In this document: positions 54,426-64,000 of the stretch, piece after piece
Position numbering within the stretch: position 1 is the first letter of the stretch
Layout of the letters: the number at the start of each line of letters is the position of its first letter
Assembly: GCA_003543135.1 (NCBI GenBank)
Contig: DPJG01000006.1
Coordinates: 1 to 64,000, forward strand
Length of the DNA: 64,000 nt
Source: Rheinheimera sp.
GTDB taxonomy: Bacteria; Pseudomonadota; Gammaproteobacteria; Enterobacterales; Alteromonadaceae
Direction of reading: 5' to 3'
The notes under the pieces: model-generated
Database searches by the model: none
The model's input: only the letters and a program-made list of their open reading frames with translations
What the model was told of the DNA's origin: nothing
Translations under genes and position numbers: made by a program

Positions 54426-55015
54426 CAGGCAGTCCCCTCGTCAGCACCGATGATCACTGTCGTGTCATCAATGAACATATATGGTGGGATCATCAGGTTT
54501 TTTGGTGCCGGAACGCCGGAGAACACCCGACCTGCCATATCGTAGGTAGAACCATGGCAAGGACAGAAGAAACCAGATGCGATACCTTCAACATGAGCGT
54601 CGAAGTCACTCATTTTATAAGTTGGAGAACAACCTAAGTGGGTACAGATACCAACAGCCACAAAAATTTCAGGCTTTTTCGAGCGATGCTGGTTTTTGGC
54701 ATAAGCCGGTTGTTGTTCTTCTTCTGAAGCAGGGTCTCTTAACTGGCCTTCAACCTTGGTCAAGGTTTCCAGCATTTCCGGGGTACGTTTTACAACCCAA
54801 ACCGGTTTACCGCGCCATTCCACCCGAATTAACTGACCTGGCTCGAGTTTGCCGATGTTTGCTGTGACAGCAGCACCAGCTTGTTTGGCTTTTTCACTCG
54901 GGTTCCAGGACGCAATAAAGGGAACGGCTGCTCCAACTGCACCAACGCCACCTACAACTGAGGTTGCGATAGTGAGGAAGCGACGGCGACCATGATCGAC
55001 TGGCGCATTGCTCAT
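54425..55015 (-). CDS. petA: Ubiquinol-cytochrome c reductase, Rieske iron-sulfur subunit
   Basis: This 196-residue subunit has a twin-arginine-type N-terminus ([15 protein letters not shown]) with an uncleaved transmembrane helix. The 2Fe-2S ligands are in CTHLGC (about residues 129-134) and CPCHGS (about 152-157). It takes electrons from quinol in complex III. It is first in the operon petABC; the start follows a GGAGATGAG ribosome-binding site. Confidence 0.96.
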   Translation of the reverse strand: MSNAPVDHGRRRFLTIATSVVGGVGAVGAAVPFIASWNPSEKAKQAGAAVTANIGKLEPGQLIRVEWRGKPVWVVKRTPEMLETLTKVEGQLRDPASEEEQQPAYAKNQHRSKKPEIFVAVGICTHLGCSPTYKMSDFDAHVEGIASGFFCPCHGSTYDMAGRVFSGVPAPKNLMIPPYMFIDDTTVIIGADEGTA

Positions 55016-55506
55016 CCACTCATCTCCACGTTAACGCTTAAATTTTGTACGATTTAAGCGGCTGAATTTCAGCGATTATTATAAGTTGAAAAATACGGCG
55101 GATCATAATGAAAAGCCCTGCCTGATACAAGGATTTAGGCTGAATCTATTGGCTCCACCAGGACTATTTTTTTTGCTTTTGTTTGATCCGGCACAAGGTT
55201 GGCAACCAGCATCGGCATTTTTACAAAAAAGTAACGCCCAAACCCAGTGTTGCTTCTGGCATAACTGCAAACTATAGCAGCAGCTTGTGAAAAATGAGCA
55301 AAGACTTTGGTGGGAAATCAATCAGATGCGGCGAATGTTATTCACAATCAGCAAATGGGCATTGCAAAAGAACCAGCTGCATTAAAACTGAGTGAATTGA
55401 TTGGTAAAAACAGGGCCGGCAGCAACTGGCTTTCCAGTCAGAACTGTAGCAACACCCCATAAAAAAACCCGGCACAGGCCGGGTTTTTTGCAACAGTAAA
55501 AACGAA
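55016..55506. other. Leader region of petABC and intergenic stretch
   Basis: This 491-bp stretch has no supported gene. Towards petA it holds a TATAAT -10 (55078-55083, minus strand), a 6-1-6 palindrome GCTGAATTTCAGC (55061-55073) and a perfect 9-bp inverted repeat (CGCTTAAAT/ATTTAAGCG, 55035-55060) ahead of the petA start. Short open frames on both strands (55086-55321) lack ribosome-binding sites. The right end holds the rpsI terminator. Confidence 0.6.
55461..55490 (-). terminator. Terminator of rplM-rpsI
   Basis: CCCGGC/GCCGGG with a four-base loop is flanked by A and T runs. On the minus strand it ends in seven T residues. Confidence 0.92.
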
Positions 55507-55899
55507 TTAACGTTTTGAGTACTGTGGACGTTTACGGGCTTTATGCAGACCGACTTTCTTACGTTCAACCTGACGCGCATCGCGGGTTACGAAACCGGCT
55601 TTACGCAGTGCTGGACGCAGAGTTTCGTCGAACTCCATTAATGCACGGGTGATACCGTGACGGATAGCGCCGGCCTGACCAGAAATACCACCACCTTTAA
55701 CAGTGATGTACATGTCAAACTTGCCAACCATTTCAACTAACTCTAATGGTTGCATCACAACCATACGAGCAGTTTCACGACCGAAGTATTCAGTGATAGT
55801 GCGTTGGTTGATAACGATGTTACCAGCGCCCGCTTTCAGGAATACACGTGCTGTAGAGGTCTTACGACGACCAGTACCGTAATATTGATTCTGTGCCAT
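55507..55899 (-). CDS. rpsI: 30S ribosomal protein S9
   Basis: This 130-residue ribosomal protein begins [20 protein letters not shown] and ends in the [17 protein letters not shown] tail that reaches the decoding site. It is cotranscribed with rplM after 15 bp, the universal bacterial order. Confidence 0.98.
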   Translation of the reverse strand: MAQNQYYGTGRRKTSTARVFLKAGAGNIVINQRTITEYFGRETARMVVMQPLELVEMVGKFDMYITVKGGGISGQAGAIRHGITRALMEFDETLRPALRKAGFVTRDARQVERKKVGLHKARKRPQYSKR

Positions 55900-55914
55900 A
55901 TCGATATGCTCCGC

Positions 55915-56343
55915 TTAGATGTCTAAAACTTGTGGTTGCTGGGCAGCGTGCTGATGCTCGGCGCCTGCATACACTTTCAACTTACGGAACATAGCGCGAC
56001 CCAGTGGACCTTTTGGCAGCATGCCTTTGATCGCAGTCTCAAGTACCATCTCAGGTTTCTTTTCCAGCAGCTTCTCGAAAGTGATTTCTTTGATGCCACC
56101 TGGGAAACCAGAGTGAGAGTAGTACTTTTTGTTTTTCGCTTTGTTGCCAGTTACAGTCACTTTGTCAGCGTTAACTACGATGATGTAGTCGCCGGTGTCA
56201 ACGTGTGGCGTGTATTCTGGCTTGTGCTTTCCGCGTAAACGAAGAGCGATTTCAGTTGCGATACGACCCAGGGTTTTACCTGCAGCATCAACAACATACC
56301 AGTCGCGAGTTACGCTTTCTGGTTTAGCAGTAAAAGTTTTCAT
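55915..56343 (-). CDS. rplM: 50S ribosomal protein L13
   Basis: This 142-residue ribosomal protein begins [20 protein letters not shown] and keeps [19 protein letters not shown] and the ending [14 protein letters not shown]. The start at 56343 gives the exact E. coli length; four upstream codons are open but unneeded. It is first in rplM-rpsI. Confidence 0.98.
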   Translation of the reverse strand: MKTFTAKPESVTRDWYVVDAAGKTLGRIATEIALRLRGKHKPEYTPHVDTGDYIIVVNADKVTVTGNKAKNKKYYSHSGFPGGIKEITFEKLLEKKPEMVLETAIKGMLPKGPLGRAMFRKLKVYAGAEHQHAAQQPQVLDI

Positions 56344-56476
56344 CAAACTATCCAAAAATTATCAGTTACACCTCACATAACCTTCGGGCAAAGATTATGT
56401 CGTTTATCGAACCCCTTCGAGTTCATCAAACTGCCAGGCTACGGCAGATTCAGGCTGTAACGTGGGCCGGCCGCGG

Positions 56477-56505
56477 ATTATATATTAACCAATGGCAAAT
56501 AACAG
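56477..56505 (-). promoter_or_regulatory. Promoter of rplM-rpsI
   Basis: A perfect TATAAT -10 (56477-56482) is followed by a GC-rich discriminator (CCGCGG), with a weak -35 CTGTTA 17 bp upstream. A GC-rich discriminator is usual for ribosomal operons under stringent control. About 130 bp of leader separate it from the start. Confidence 0.75.
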
Positions 56506-56551
56506 CTTTTTTTCGAAAAAAATCAGCTTGCGGCGCACGTCAGAAAAAGCG

Positions 56552-57664
56552 TTACGGCAAATGCGCCAACGCCAGATAATCGTGCGACTGCATCTCCTGC
56601 AACCGGCTTAAGCAGCGTTTAAATTCAAAGGATAAAATCCCCTGGCTGTAGAGTTGCTCCATCGGCACTTCGGCGGAGATAATCAGTTTGACTTTGCGCT
56701 CGTAAAACTCATCTACCAGCGCAATAAAACGCCGCGCTACATCATCGTTGCTTTGCCCCATCACCCGGACATTGGCCAGCAGCACGGTGTGATAAATTTT
56801 ACTCAGTTCCATATAATCGTACTGACTGCGAGCTGATTCACAGAGCTCGCTGAATTCAAACCACACCACACCTTCTGCTTCCCAACAGGTTTGCAATTTG
56901 CGATGCGCAATCTCAATCACTGCATGCTGCTGGCGTGGCTCCAGCGATAATGCATTAAAATAACTCAGCAAATTGTCTTGCGCCGCCTGATCAAGTGGCG
57001 AATGGTAAATTTCGGCCTGGGTTAAAGTACGCAGCCGGTAGTCGATACCGCTGTCGACATTGACGATTTCCGTGTGCTGTTTAATGAGTGCTATGGCCGG
57101 TAAAAAACGCGCCCGTTGCAAACCGTTTTTATAAAGGCCATCAGGTTCAATATTAGACGTTGCCACCAGGGTAATACCCCGGGCAAACAGTGCCTGCATC
57201 AGGGTTCCCAGAATCATCGCGTCGGTAATGTCGGAGACAAAAAACTCGTCAAAACACAAAATATCGGTTTGTGTTTTAAATCTGTCAGCTACCAGTTCAA
57301 GCGGATTAGGCTGGCCGGCCAGTTCAGACAGATCTTCATGCACTTTGTGCATAAAACGGTGAAAGTGAATACGCAACTTACGCTCTGTTGGCAGGCAATC
57401 AAAAAAAGTGTCCACCAGATAGGTTTTGCCACGGCCAACCCCACCCCAGAAATACAAACCACGCAGCGGCTGTTGCTGCGGTTGTTTGCCGGTTAGCTTT
57501 TGCCAGAAAGTGGCTTTGACCGGTTGTTGCTGACAAAAGTCGTCGTACAACCTTTGCAATTGAATCACGGCATGTTGCTGAGCCGCATCAAAATGAAAAT
57601 CCGGGCGCTGTAAATCAAGCTGATACTTTTGCTGTGGTGTCATGATGTGAACTGCAGACGGCAT
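56552..57664 (-). CDS. zapE: Cell division protein ZapE (AFG1-family ATPase)
   Basis: This ATPase of up to 370 residues has Walker A WGGVGRGKTYLVD (about 74-86), Walker B ILCFDEFFVSDITD (about 137-150), and NIEPDGLYKNGLQRARFLP and the C-terminal VARRFIALVDEFYERKVKL box. E. coli ZapE promotes Z-ring constriction and is membrane linked. Its place beside zapG, degQ and rplM is the conserved one, so this is the orthologue; the copy at 44748 is the extra. The start is ATG 57664 or 57643. Confidence 0.94.
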   Translation of the reverse strand: MPSAVHIMTPQQKYQLDLQRPDFHFDAAQQHAVIQLQRLYDDFCQQQPVKATFWQKLTGKQPQQQPLRGLYFWGGVGRGKTYLVDTFFDCLPTERKLRIHFHRFMHKVHEDLSELAGQPNPLELVADRFKTQTDILCFDEFFVSDITDAMILGTLMQALFARGITLVATSNIEPDGLYKNGLQRARFLPAIALIKQHTEIVNVDSGIDYRLRTLTQAEIYHSPLDQAAQDNLLSYFNALSLEPRQQHAVIEIAHRKLQTCWEAEGVVWFEFSELCESARSQYDYMELSKIYHTVLLANVRVMGQSNDDVARRFIALVDEFYERKVKLIISAEVPMEQLYSQGILSFEFKRCLSRLQEMQSHDYLALAHLP

Positions 57665-57771
57665 TGGCCATTCAGACGATTAAAATTAGCTGGTATAGTA
57701 ACACGCCTTACCACTGTGTTTAACAAGTTAGGTTACACTAGAAAAGATTTGAGCAGTTTTCAGGAGTTTTT

Positions 57772-58227
57772 ATGAGTTTATCTATGGCATTGATCTGGTT
57801 TGCCGCAGGTTTGGTGGCAGGTGCAGTAGCCGCCCGTCTTTTCAGTTTACGCCAGTTTAATCAGCATAAATTACAGCTGGAGCTGGATGAAAGCCGCCAG
57901 CAATTACAGAAATATCGCAATGACGTGTCACACCATCTGGATACCACCCATCAGTTAATGGCGCAGTTGCAGGACAACTATGAAAAAATTGCCCGCCACA
58001 TGGCCAGAACCAAGATGCAGCTGATTGAGCGCCCTGGTTATAGTGAAAACACCGAGCTGAACTATTTATCGACAGATACTGCTGAACAGATCCGGTTATC
58101 TATTGACCAAATCGACGAGAAACGCCGCAGAAAAGCTGAAGTTCGCACTGAACAACCACTTGATTATGCAGGGCATTCCAGCGGTATCTTAAAAACTTTC
58201 CCAACAGAAAAAAAATCTGAAATCTGA
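57772..58227 (+). CDS. zapG: Z-ring associated protein ZapG (YhcB, DUF1043)
   Basis: This 151-residue protein has an N-terminal transmembrane helix (about residues 4-24, ALIWFAAGLVAGAVAARLF) followed by a long coiled coil (about 30-90) and a charged tail. It matches the DUF1043/YhcB family that links cell-wall synthesis and division. It lies between zapE (divergent) and degQ, the usual place. A Shine-Dalgarno AGGAG precedes the ATG. Confidence 0.92.
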   Translation: MSLSMALIWFAAGLVAGAVAARLFSLRQFNQHKLQLELDESRQQLQKYRNDVSHHLDTTHQLMAQLQDNYEKIARHMARTKMQLIERPGYSENTELNYLSTDTAEQIRLSIDQIDEKRRRKAEVRTEQPLDYAGHSSGILKTFPTEKKSEI

Positions 58228-58285
58228 AACTTTTTTTATTGGGGTGAGTCTCTAGAGGCAGTGTTCCCATGGAGACAAACCCCAA

Positions 58286-59647
58286 ATGAAAATGAAGTTA
58301 TCTATTGTCACCGCCAGCGTGCTGGCTGCCTTCCTGTTGACAAATCCTCTGCCGGTCTCTGCTAAATTACCATTTTTTGGCGCCGAATCCGGTGAACAAA
58401 TGCCAAGCCTGGCGCCCATGCTGGAAAAAGTGACTCCTGCAGTGGTGAATATTAACGTGGCCGGTAACCGTGAAGTTCGGCAACGCCTGCCGGATGCCTT
58501 CCAGCAGTTTTTTGGTCAGAACGAACTGCGCCGGGAACAACCTTTCCGTGGTCTGGGCTCTGGTGTGATTATTGACGCTGCCAAAGGTTATGTTGTCACC
58601 AACTCCCACGTGATTAATCAGGCCAGTGAAATTCAGGTCACTCTGACCGATGGCCGTACCTTTGAAGCCAAAAAAATTGGTGAAGATCCGGACAGTGATA
58701 TTGCCTTGCTGCAGATTAAAGCCGACAACCTGACCGCGATTAAAATTGCCGACTCAGACAATCTGCGTGTTGGTGACTTTACCGTCGCCATAGGCAACCC
58801 CTTTGGTTTAGGCCAGACAGTCACTTCAGGCATTGTCAGCGCTCTGGGCCGCGGTGGTTTAAACATTGAAAAATATGAAGATTTTATTCAAACCGACGCT
58901 GCTATTAACAGTGGTAACTCAGGTGGCGCTTTGGTCAACCTCAGAGGCGAGCTGATAGGTATTAACACCGCAATTCTGGGACCCAACGGCGGCAATATCG
59001 GCATAGGTTTTGCCATTCCATCTACCATGATGAATAACCTGGTCAGTCAAATTATTGAATACGGTGAAGTGAAGCGGGGTGTGCTGGGTATTGAAGGCAA
59101 TGATCTGAATGCCGAGCTTGCCAAAGCGATGAAAGTAAAATCATCCAAAGGGGTTTTTGTTGGCCGGGTTACCCCAGACAGTGGTGCCGAAAAAGCCGGC
59201 ATCAAGTCCGGTGACGTTATTGTCAGCCTCAATGGTAAAACCATTTCGTCGATGTCTGAACTGCGCGCCAAAGTGGGTACTTTAGGTGTGGGTAAATCGG
59301 TAAAACTTGGCCTTCTGCGTGAAGACAAGCAGCTGGATGTCAGCGTGAAACTGTCGGCGGCCGATCAGGCCAATGTCACTGCGGGTAATTTGCATGAAAT
59401 GCTGGCTGGTGCCAACTTTGCCAACGGCAAAACTACGGATGGCACCCCGGGAGTGATGATTTCCGAGGTAGCCAATGGCTCGCCTGCTGCACGGCTTGGT
59501 CTGCAAAAAGGTGATGTGATTATTGGCGTAGCCCGCACCAAAGTGGACACTGTTGCTGAACTCAGAGAAGTACTGAGTAAAGCTCAGGGCGTGATTGCCC
59601 TGCAGGTACAGCGCGAAGACAGCGTTTATTATGTGCTGATCCGCTAA
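58286..59647 (+). CDS. degQ: Periplasmic serine protease DegQ
   Basis: This 453-residue HtrA-type protease has a signal peptide (about 1-26). The catalytic triad is His107 in VTNSHVI, Asp138 in SDIALLQI and Ser211 in GNSGGALV. Two PDZ domains (about 265-350 and 375-450) follow. It clears misfolded envelope proteins. Two PDZ domains separate it from DegS, which follows in the same direction. Confidence 0.95.
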   Translation: MKMKLSIVTASVLAAFLLTNPLPVSAKLPFFGAESGEQMPSLAPMLEKVTPAVVNINVAGNREVRQRLPDAFQQFFGQNELRREQPFRGLGSGVIIDAAKGYVVTNSHVINQASEIQVTLTDGRTFEAKKIGEDPDSDIALLQIKADNLTAIKIADSDNLRVGDFTVAIGNPFGLGQTVTSGIVSALGRGGLNIEKYEDFIQTDAAINSGNSGGALVNLRGELIGINTAILGPNGGNIGIGFAIPSTMMNNLVSQIIEYGEVKRGVLGIEGNDLNAELAKAMKVKSSKGVFVGRVTPDSGAEKAGIKSGDVIVSLNGKTISSMSELRAKVGTLGVGKSVKLGLLREDKQLDVSVKLSAADQANVTAGNLHEMLAGANFANGKTTDGTPGVMISEVANGSPAARLGLQKGDVIIGVARTKVDTVAELREVLSKAQGVIALQVQREDSVYYVLIR

Positions 59648-59666
59648 GTCGTTTTATCTGCTCTGC

Positions 59667-59710
59667 AGGCCGCAGTCTTTCAGGGCTGCGGCCTTGTTGT
59701 TTGTTTTTCG
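59667..59710 (+). terminator. Terminator after degQ
   Basis: AGGCCGCAG/CTGCGGCCT (59667-59694) is followed by a T-rich run. Confidence 0.88.
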
Positions 59711-59784
59711 TTACTTTTTTCTGCTACAGCTTGCCCCTGAACAATGTTATGCTGATACCACTTTGGCTGGCATTGATATAAACC

Positions 59785-60873
59785 GTGGCTAAACAATTGA
59801 TTTTTATTATAAAAAGCATAGCGTATGGCCTGGCGCTCGCGCTGTTATGGCTGTTGTTTTTCCAACAAAACGGTCAGTTTCAACTCAGCCAGCTATTCAG
59901 TAATCACGAAGCTGAACCTGCGGCTATCTCCTATGCCAGAGCGGTCAGGGCGGCGGCCCCATCTGTGGTGAATGTATACACCGTCAGTACCCAACAAGAC
60001 CCCCGCTCTTATCAGCGCCGGATTATTCAGAATCAGTCTCTGGGCTCAGGCGTCATTATGCGCTCCGACGGTTATATTCTGACCAACTATCATGTGGTCA
60101 ATGGTGCCGACCAAATTGTGGTTGCACTGCAGGATGGACGCCAACTTGAAGCTATTCTGATTGGGCAGGACCGCATGACCGACCTCGCCGTGTTGTATGT
60201 GCAGGCCACAGATCTGCCGGTGATCCCACAACAACCTAATCTGGAAGCCCAGGTGGGTGATTTAGTTCTTGCCATAGGTAACCCGCTGAATTTAGGCCAG
60301 TCTATTACTCAGGGCATTATCAGTGCCACAGGCCGCGCTGGCCTCAGCACCAACACTTATACCGATTTTATGCAAATGGATGCCGCTATTAATGCCGGCA
60401 ACTCTGGTGGCGCGCTGGTCAACAGCAATGGGGTGCTCGTTGGTATTAACACTGCCGCTTTTCAGCGGCAGCGCAATCTGGAAGTTCAGGGCATCTTTTT
60501 TGCCGTGCCTTATAAACTGGCGCATACCGTCATGGAAAAACTGATTAAACATGGCCGGGTGGTGCGCGGTTATCTAGGGTTAAGTGGCGAACCTGTGATC
60601 AATTCAGCCGGCGAACGGCAAGTCTCCACAGCCCAGCATTTTTATGGCATGAAAATTACCGAAGTAGACGCTTTTGGTCCTGCTGCTGTTTCAGGTTTAC
60701 AAGCTGATGATATTTTGCTGGAAATGGCTGGTGTAACCTTAACCAGCGTAGGTCAGGCGCTTGATTTAGTTGCAGAAGCAGCACCTGACACCCAAGTACA
60801 AATTCTGATTGAACGCCGCGGCGAACGGATGTTGATCCCAACCCGTATTGGTGTAAGAAGCGATACCGACTAA
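59785..60873 (+). CDS. degS: Membrane-anchored serine protease DegS
   Basis: This 362-residue protease has a single N-terminal transmembrane helix (about 6-27). The triad is His102 in LTNYHVVNG, Asp132 in MTDLAVLYV and Ser206 in GNSGGALV, with one PDZ domain (about 260-350). It senses unfolded outer-membrane proteins and starts the cleavage cascade that frees sigma-E. It begins with GTG. It has its own promoter region after the degQ terminator. Confidence 0.94.
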   Translation: MAKQLIFIIKSIAYGLALALLWLLFFQQNGQFQLSQLFSNHEAEPAAISYARAVRAAAPSVVNVYTVSTQQDPRSYQRRIIQNQSLGSGVIMRSDGYILTNYHVVNGADQIVVALQDGRQLEAILIGQDRMTDLAVLYVQATDLPVIPQQPNLEAQVGDLVLAIGNPLNLGQSITQGIISATGRAGLSTNTYTDFMQMDAAINAGNSGGALVNSNGVLVGINTAAFQRQRNLEVQGIFFAVPYKLAHTVMEKLIKHGRVVRGYLGLSGEPVINSAGERQVSTAQHFYGMKITEVDAFGPAAVSGLQADDILLEMAGVTLTSVGQALDLVAEAAPDTQVQILIERRGERMLIPTRIGVRSDTD

Positions 60874-60997
60874 CACAGCTTGTGCAGGCATACTGAAACC
60901 GAATTGTACTACTCAGCTGCGCACACCTTAGTGTGAATGGAGCGACAGCAGCACGATGCAAAACTTGTAACCATCAGAAAACCTGAGTTCATTTTAT

Positions 60998-61025
60998 AAA
61001 AAAACCCGCCAAATGGCGGGTTTAT
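60998..61025. terminator. Terminator between degS and murA
   Basis: AACCCGCC/GGCGGGTT with loop AAAT is bordered by A and T runs. It serves the converging degS and murA transcripts. Confidence 0.9.
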
Positions 61026-61040
61026 CTATACAGCGACAGC

Positions 61041-62309
<1,269 letters not shown>

Positions 62310-62567
62310 TTACACCGGAGGATTAAGAAGTTTTTCACGACGCCATTGAGTTGGCGTAAAGGCTTTGATTGATAAGGCATGAATAGAGCCATCGGCAATT
62401 TCAGCCATCAGTGGTCCGTACACCAGTTGTTGTTGTTTAACCCGGCTTAAGCCGTCAAAACATTCACCCACTGCGGTCACTGCATAATGACTGCCATCAG
62501 CACTGACATACACCTCAACCAGGTTTAGTTGTTCGGTTAAGCGTTGTTCAATTTGTTTAATGTCCAT
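62310..62567 (-). CDS. ibaG: BolA family protein IbaG
   Basis: This 85-residue BolA-type protein carries the family helix-turn-helix-like fold with LVEVYVSADGSHYAVTAVGECF and the conserved His in IHALSIKAFTP. It cooperates with monothiol glutaredoxin to carry iron-sulfur clusters. The start at 62567 follows GGTGGGTG; an upstream extension is unneeded. It is next to murA in the conserved order. Confidence 0.92.
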   Translation of the reverse strand: MDIKQIEQRLTEQLNLVEVYVSADGSHYAVTAVGECFDGLSRVKQQQLVYGPLMAEIADGSIHALSIKAFTPTQWRREKLLNPPV

Positions 62568-62644
62568 CAGGCACCCACCAATCGGCAAAAGTCATCCGGC
62601 CATCCGCATTTGCATATCACAACGAGCTGGCCGCATAGAGAACA

Positions 62645-62667
62645 ACAACCCGGCAATGCCGGGTTGT
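62645..62667 (-). terminator. Terminator of the mla operon
   Basis: ACAACCCGGC/GCCGGGTTGT with a three-base loop follows mlaB on the minus strand. A moderately T-rich tail comes next. Confidence 0.8.
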
Positions 62668-62742
62668 CAGAATTTATCAGAGAAGCATATCTTCAGTGAC
62701 TGCTAAGAGCGGCATTATAGCCTGACTCAGCGGCGATTTCAG

Positions 62743-63030
62743 CTAGTCTGTTGGCAAAAGTGGCAACACATCACTGACCGCCGCCAGATTACGCAGCTGG
62801 GTTGGCATTTGTGTAAAACGCAGCACTATGCCTTTTTTGTTGGCCTGCGCCAGTTGCTGTAACAACCAGGCTAAACCAGCAGTGTCGACATGACGCAGCT
62901 TACCAAGATTAAATTCTGCCTGTTTAGGCAAGGTGTCCAACAGTTTAAAGGGCCAGTGTTTCACCACAGTGTTGCAGTTTAGCTCACCACTGAACTCGAC
63001 TGTTGCACCTTGCTGCTTAATCTCAAGCAT
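62743..63030 (-). CDS. mlaB: STAS-domain phospholipid transport protein MlaB
   Basis: This 95-residue STAS-domain protein, cytoplasmic subunit of the MlaFEDB ABC complex that moves phospholipids between membranes, has the conserved DTAGLAWLLQQLA motif (about residues 49-61). The ATG at 63030 overlaps the end of mlaC by 8 bp; upstream in-frame codons lie inside mlaC. Confidence 0.9.
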   Translation of the reverse strand: MLEIKQQGATVEFSGELNCNTVVKHWPFKLLDTLPKQAEFNLGKLRHVDTAGLAWLLQQLAQANKKGIVLRFTQMPTQLRNLAAVSDVLPLLPTD

Positions 63031-63691
63031 TGTTTTTCTTCTCTGGCGCTTTGATAGGTGCTTTGGCTTTTTCTTCCAAAAGCGCTGCCACACTTAATAA
63101 ACCCTGCTGACGAATCAGGCTACCCAGCTCAGAGCGTTTGCTGTCGAGTAAAGAAATACCTTCGGCCACCATGTCATATACCAGCCAGTTATTGGCATCT
63201 TTCACACGGCGCAGCTTAAACTCAATTTTGATATCAGGTTTGCCAGGGTCAATCACGCGCGTTTTGATGGTGATAATTTTGCGTTGTTTATCAACTGGCT
63301 GGCCAGGCTCAATAATCACTTTCTGGTCGCGGTATTGGGTAAATACACCAGCATAGGTACCCACCATATAATTCTGGAAGGCACCGACAAAAGTATTAAA
63401 GTCCTGTTTTGGTACTGTGTTGAGCTTCACACTCTGACCAATCACATAACCTGCGGCGTAACGGCTGTCGATATAAGGCACTAACTCTTCGTTGACGATA
63501 GTGCGCAGCACTTCAGCATCCGCTTTGATTTTTGGCTGATCAGCGGCGATACGGCGGAAAGTTTTATCTGCCAGCACTTCCATCATTTTATATGGATCAT
63601 CATAGGTAGGCACAGCAGCAGAATTTGCCTGTGCCGGCACAGTGCTGATAGCCAGCAGCAGCGCTGCGGCAATTTTAAAGATTCTGTTCAT
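63023..63691 (-). CDS. mlaC: Periplasmic phospholipid-binding protein MlaC
   Basis: This 222-residue protein has a signal peptide (about 1-22) and a mature domain typical of the Tol-Tol/Ttg2 family that shuttles lipids across the periplasm. It has IVNEELVPYIDSRYAAGYVIG and WLVYDMVAEGISLL near the C-terminus. It lies between mlaD and mlaB with overlapping ends, so translation is coupled. Confidence 0.94.
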   Translation of the reverse strand: MNRIFKIAAALLLAISTVPAQANSAAVPTYDDPYKMMEVLADKTFRRIAADQPKIKADAEVLRTIVNEELVPYIDSRYAAGYVIGQSVKLNTVPKQDFNTFVGAFQNYMVGTYAGVFTQYRDQKVIIEPGQPVDKQRKIITIKTRVIDPGKPDIKIEFKLRRVKDANNWLVYDMVAEGISLLDSKRSELGSLIRQQGLLSVAALLEEKAKAPIKAPEKKNNA

Positions 63692-64000
63692 TATTGATTC
63701 CCACGGTTAAATAAGAACTGACCGATCAGCTCTTCCAGTACAATGGCCGCCTTGGTGTCTTCGATATAATCACCATCAGCCAGAATTTCTACGTTTTCGT
63801 CGACAAAACCTGGTTGTAAACCAATATATTGTTCGCCGAGCAAACCTGAGGTCAGAATGGACAAAGAGCTGGTCTCAGGGAAATTGCTGTAGCTGCTGTT
63901 AATTTCCAGCGTAACTACCGGCTGGAAAGCCTCAGGATCCAGCTGAATGCTGGCAACACGGCCAACCACAACCCCACCTACTTTCACCGGCGAACGTACT
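63691..64000 (-). CDS. mlaD: MlaD lipid-transport protein, N-terminal part cut off by the window
   Basis: The last 103 codons of an MCE-domain protein are visible. The frame runs off the right edge without a start: the codons before GTG 63987 continue as Val-Arg-Ser-Pro-Val-Lys, the usual MCE motif before GGVVVGRVASI. A conserved GLLGEQYIGL loop follows. MlaD forms the hexameric periplasmic pore ring of the Mla complex. Confidence 0.93.
   Translation of the reverse strand, partial: VRSPVKVGGVVVGRVASIQLDPEAFQPVVTLEINSSYSNFPETSSLSILTSGLLGEQYIGLQPGFVDENVEILADGDYIEDTKAAIVLEELIGQFLFNRGNQ

Noticed and set aside
55086-55321. Short frames on both strands in the petA leader
   Set aside because: No ribosome-binding sites, and the leftward frame lies around the pet promoter.

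Overview
The window reads as chromosomal DNA of a gammaproteobacterium, most likely an Alteromonadales/Chromatiales-type aquatic heterotroph close to Rheinheimera. This is inferred from the mix of gene families and their order, not from a search. Supporting features are the conserved block mlaDCB-ibaG-murA, degQ-degS-zapG-zapE-rplM-rpsI-petABC-sspA-sspB, the long (class II) ilvC with divergent ilvY, several TonB-dependent receptors, and a sedentary-type chromosomal integron. No rRNA, tRNA, prophage or CRISPR array was found.

Layout. 0.1-3.2 kb: threonine catabolism (kbl-tdh) and a TetR regulator. 3.3-6.6 kb: coaD, a Wzi-like outer-membrane protein and a LacI regulator. 6.6-12.5 kb: a DUF819 membrane protein, then a siderophore-uptake locus (TonB receptor facing a PepSY membrane protein plus a small partner) with two Fur-like boxes in the divergent promoter region. 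12.7-19.6 kb: 3-hydroxybutyrate dehydrogenase, a giant transporter-sensor hybrid kinase, a small tyrosine/dual-specificity phosphatase, yehS, and a NYN-domain protein. 19.6-23.0 kb: a leftward group with a membrane protein, an ECF sigma factor fused to a membrane domain, a lipase-like hydrolase, and an XRE-DUF805 regulator.

23.3-30.0 kb is the accessory highlight: a complete chromosomal integron. An intact integron integrase (29004-29975, + strand) sits behind a perfect LexA box. The attI junction follows, then a leftward array of about nine cassette genes separated by recognisable attC sites. Most attC sites are 78-93 bp and share a family resemblance, one is a 60-bp class-1-like site, and two at the far end are eroded. 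Cassette products include a tautomerase, a secreted esterase, a zinc-ribbon protein, a GNAT acetyltransferase, an ABM-fold monooxygenase, small membrane proteins and orphans.

30.2-42.4 kb: signalling (MASE1-GGDEF cyclase, NarL-type response regulator), a second TonB receptor, a GntP permease, a secreted MetX-like hydrolase, a periplasmic binding protein, and an FbpABC-type ferric iron ABC transporter with its own Fur-like promoter. 42.5-48.5 kb: a secreted S9 peptidase, a first ZapE-like ATPase, a YjgN membrane protein overlapping an M48 metallopeptidase, and mgsA. 48.6-64 kb is core genome: ilvC/ilvY with a large inverted-repeat operator, sspAB, the cytochrome bc1 operon petABC, rplM-rpsI, the canonical zapE, zapG, degQ, degS, murA, ibaG and the mla lipid-transport operon, which runs off the right edge inside mlaD.

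Genes work together in several evident units: iron acquisition (two loci tied by Fur-like sites), respiration (petABC), envelope maintenance (mla, deg, murA, Wzi) and adaptive gene capture (integron under SOS control).
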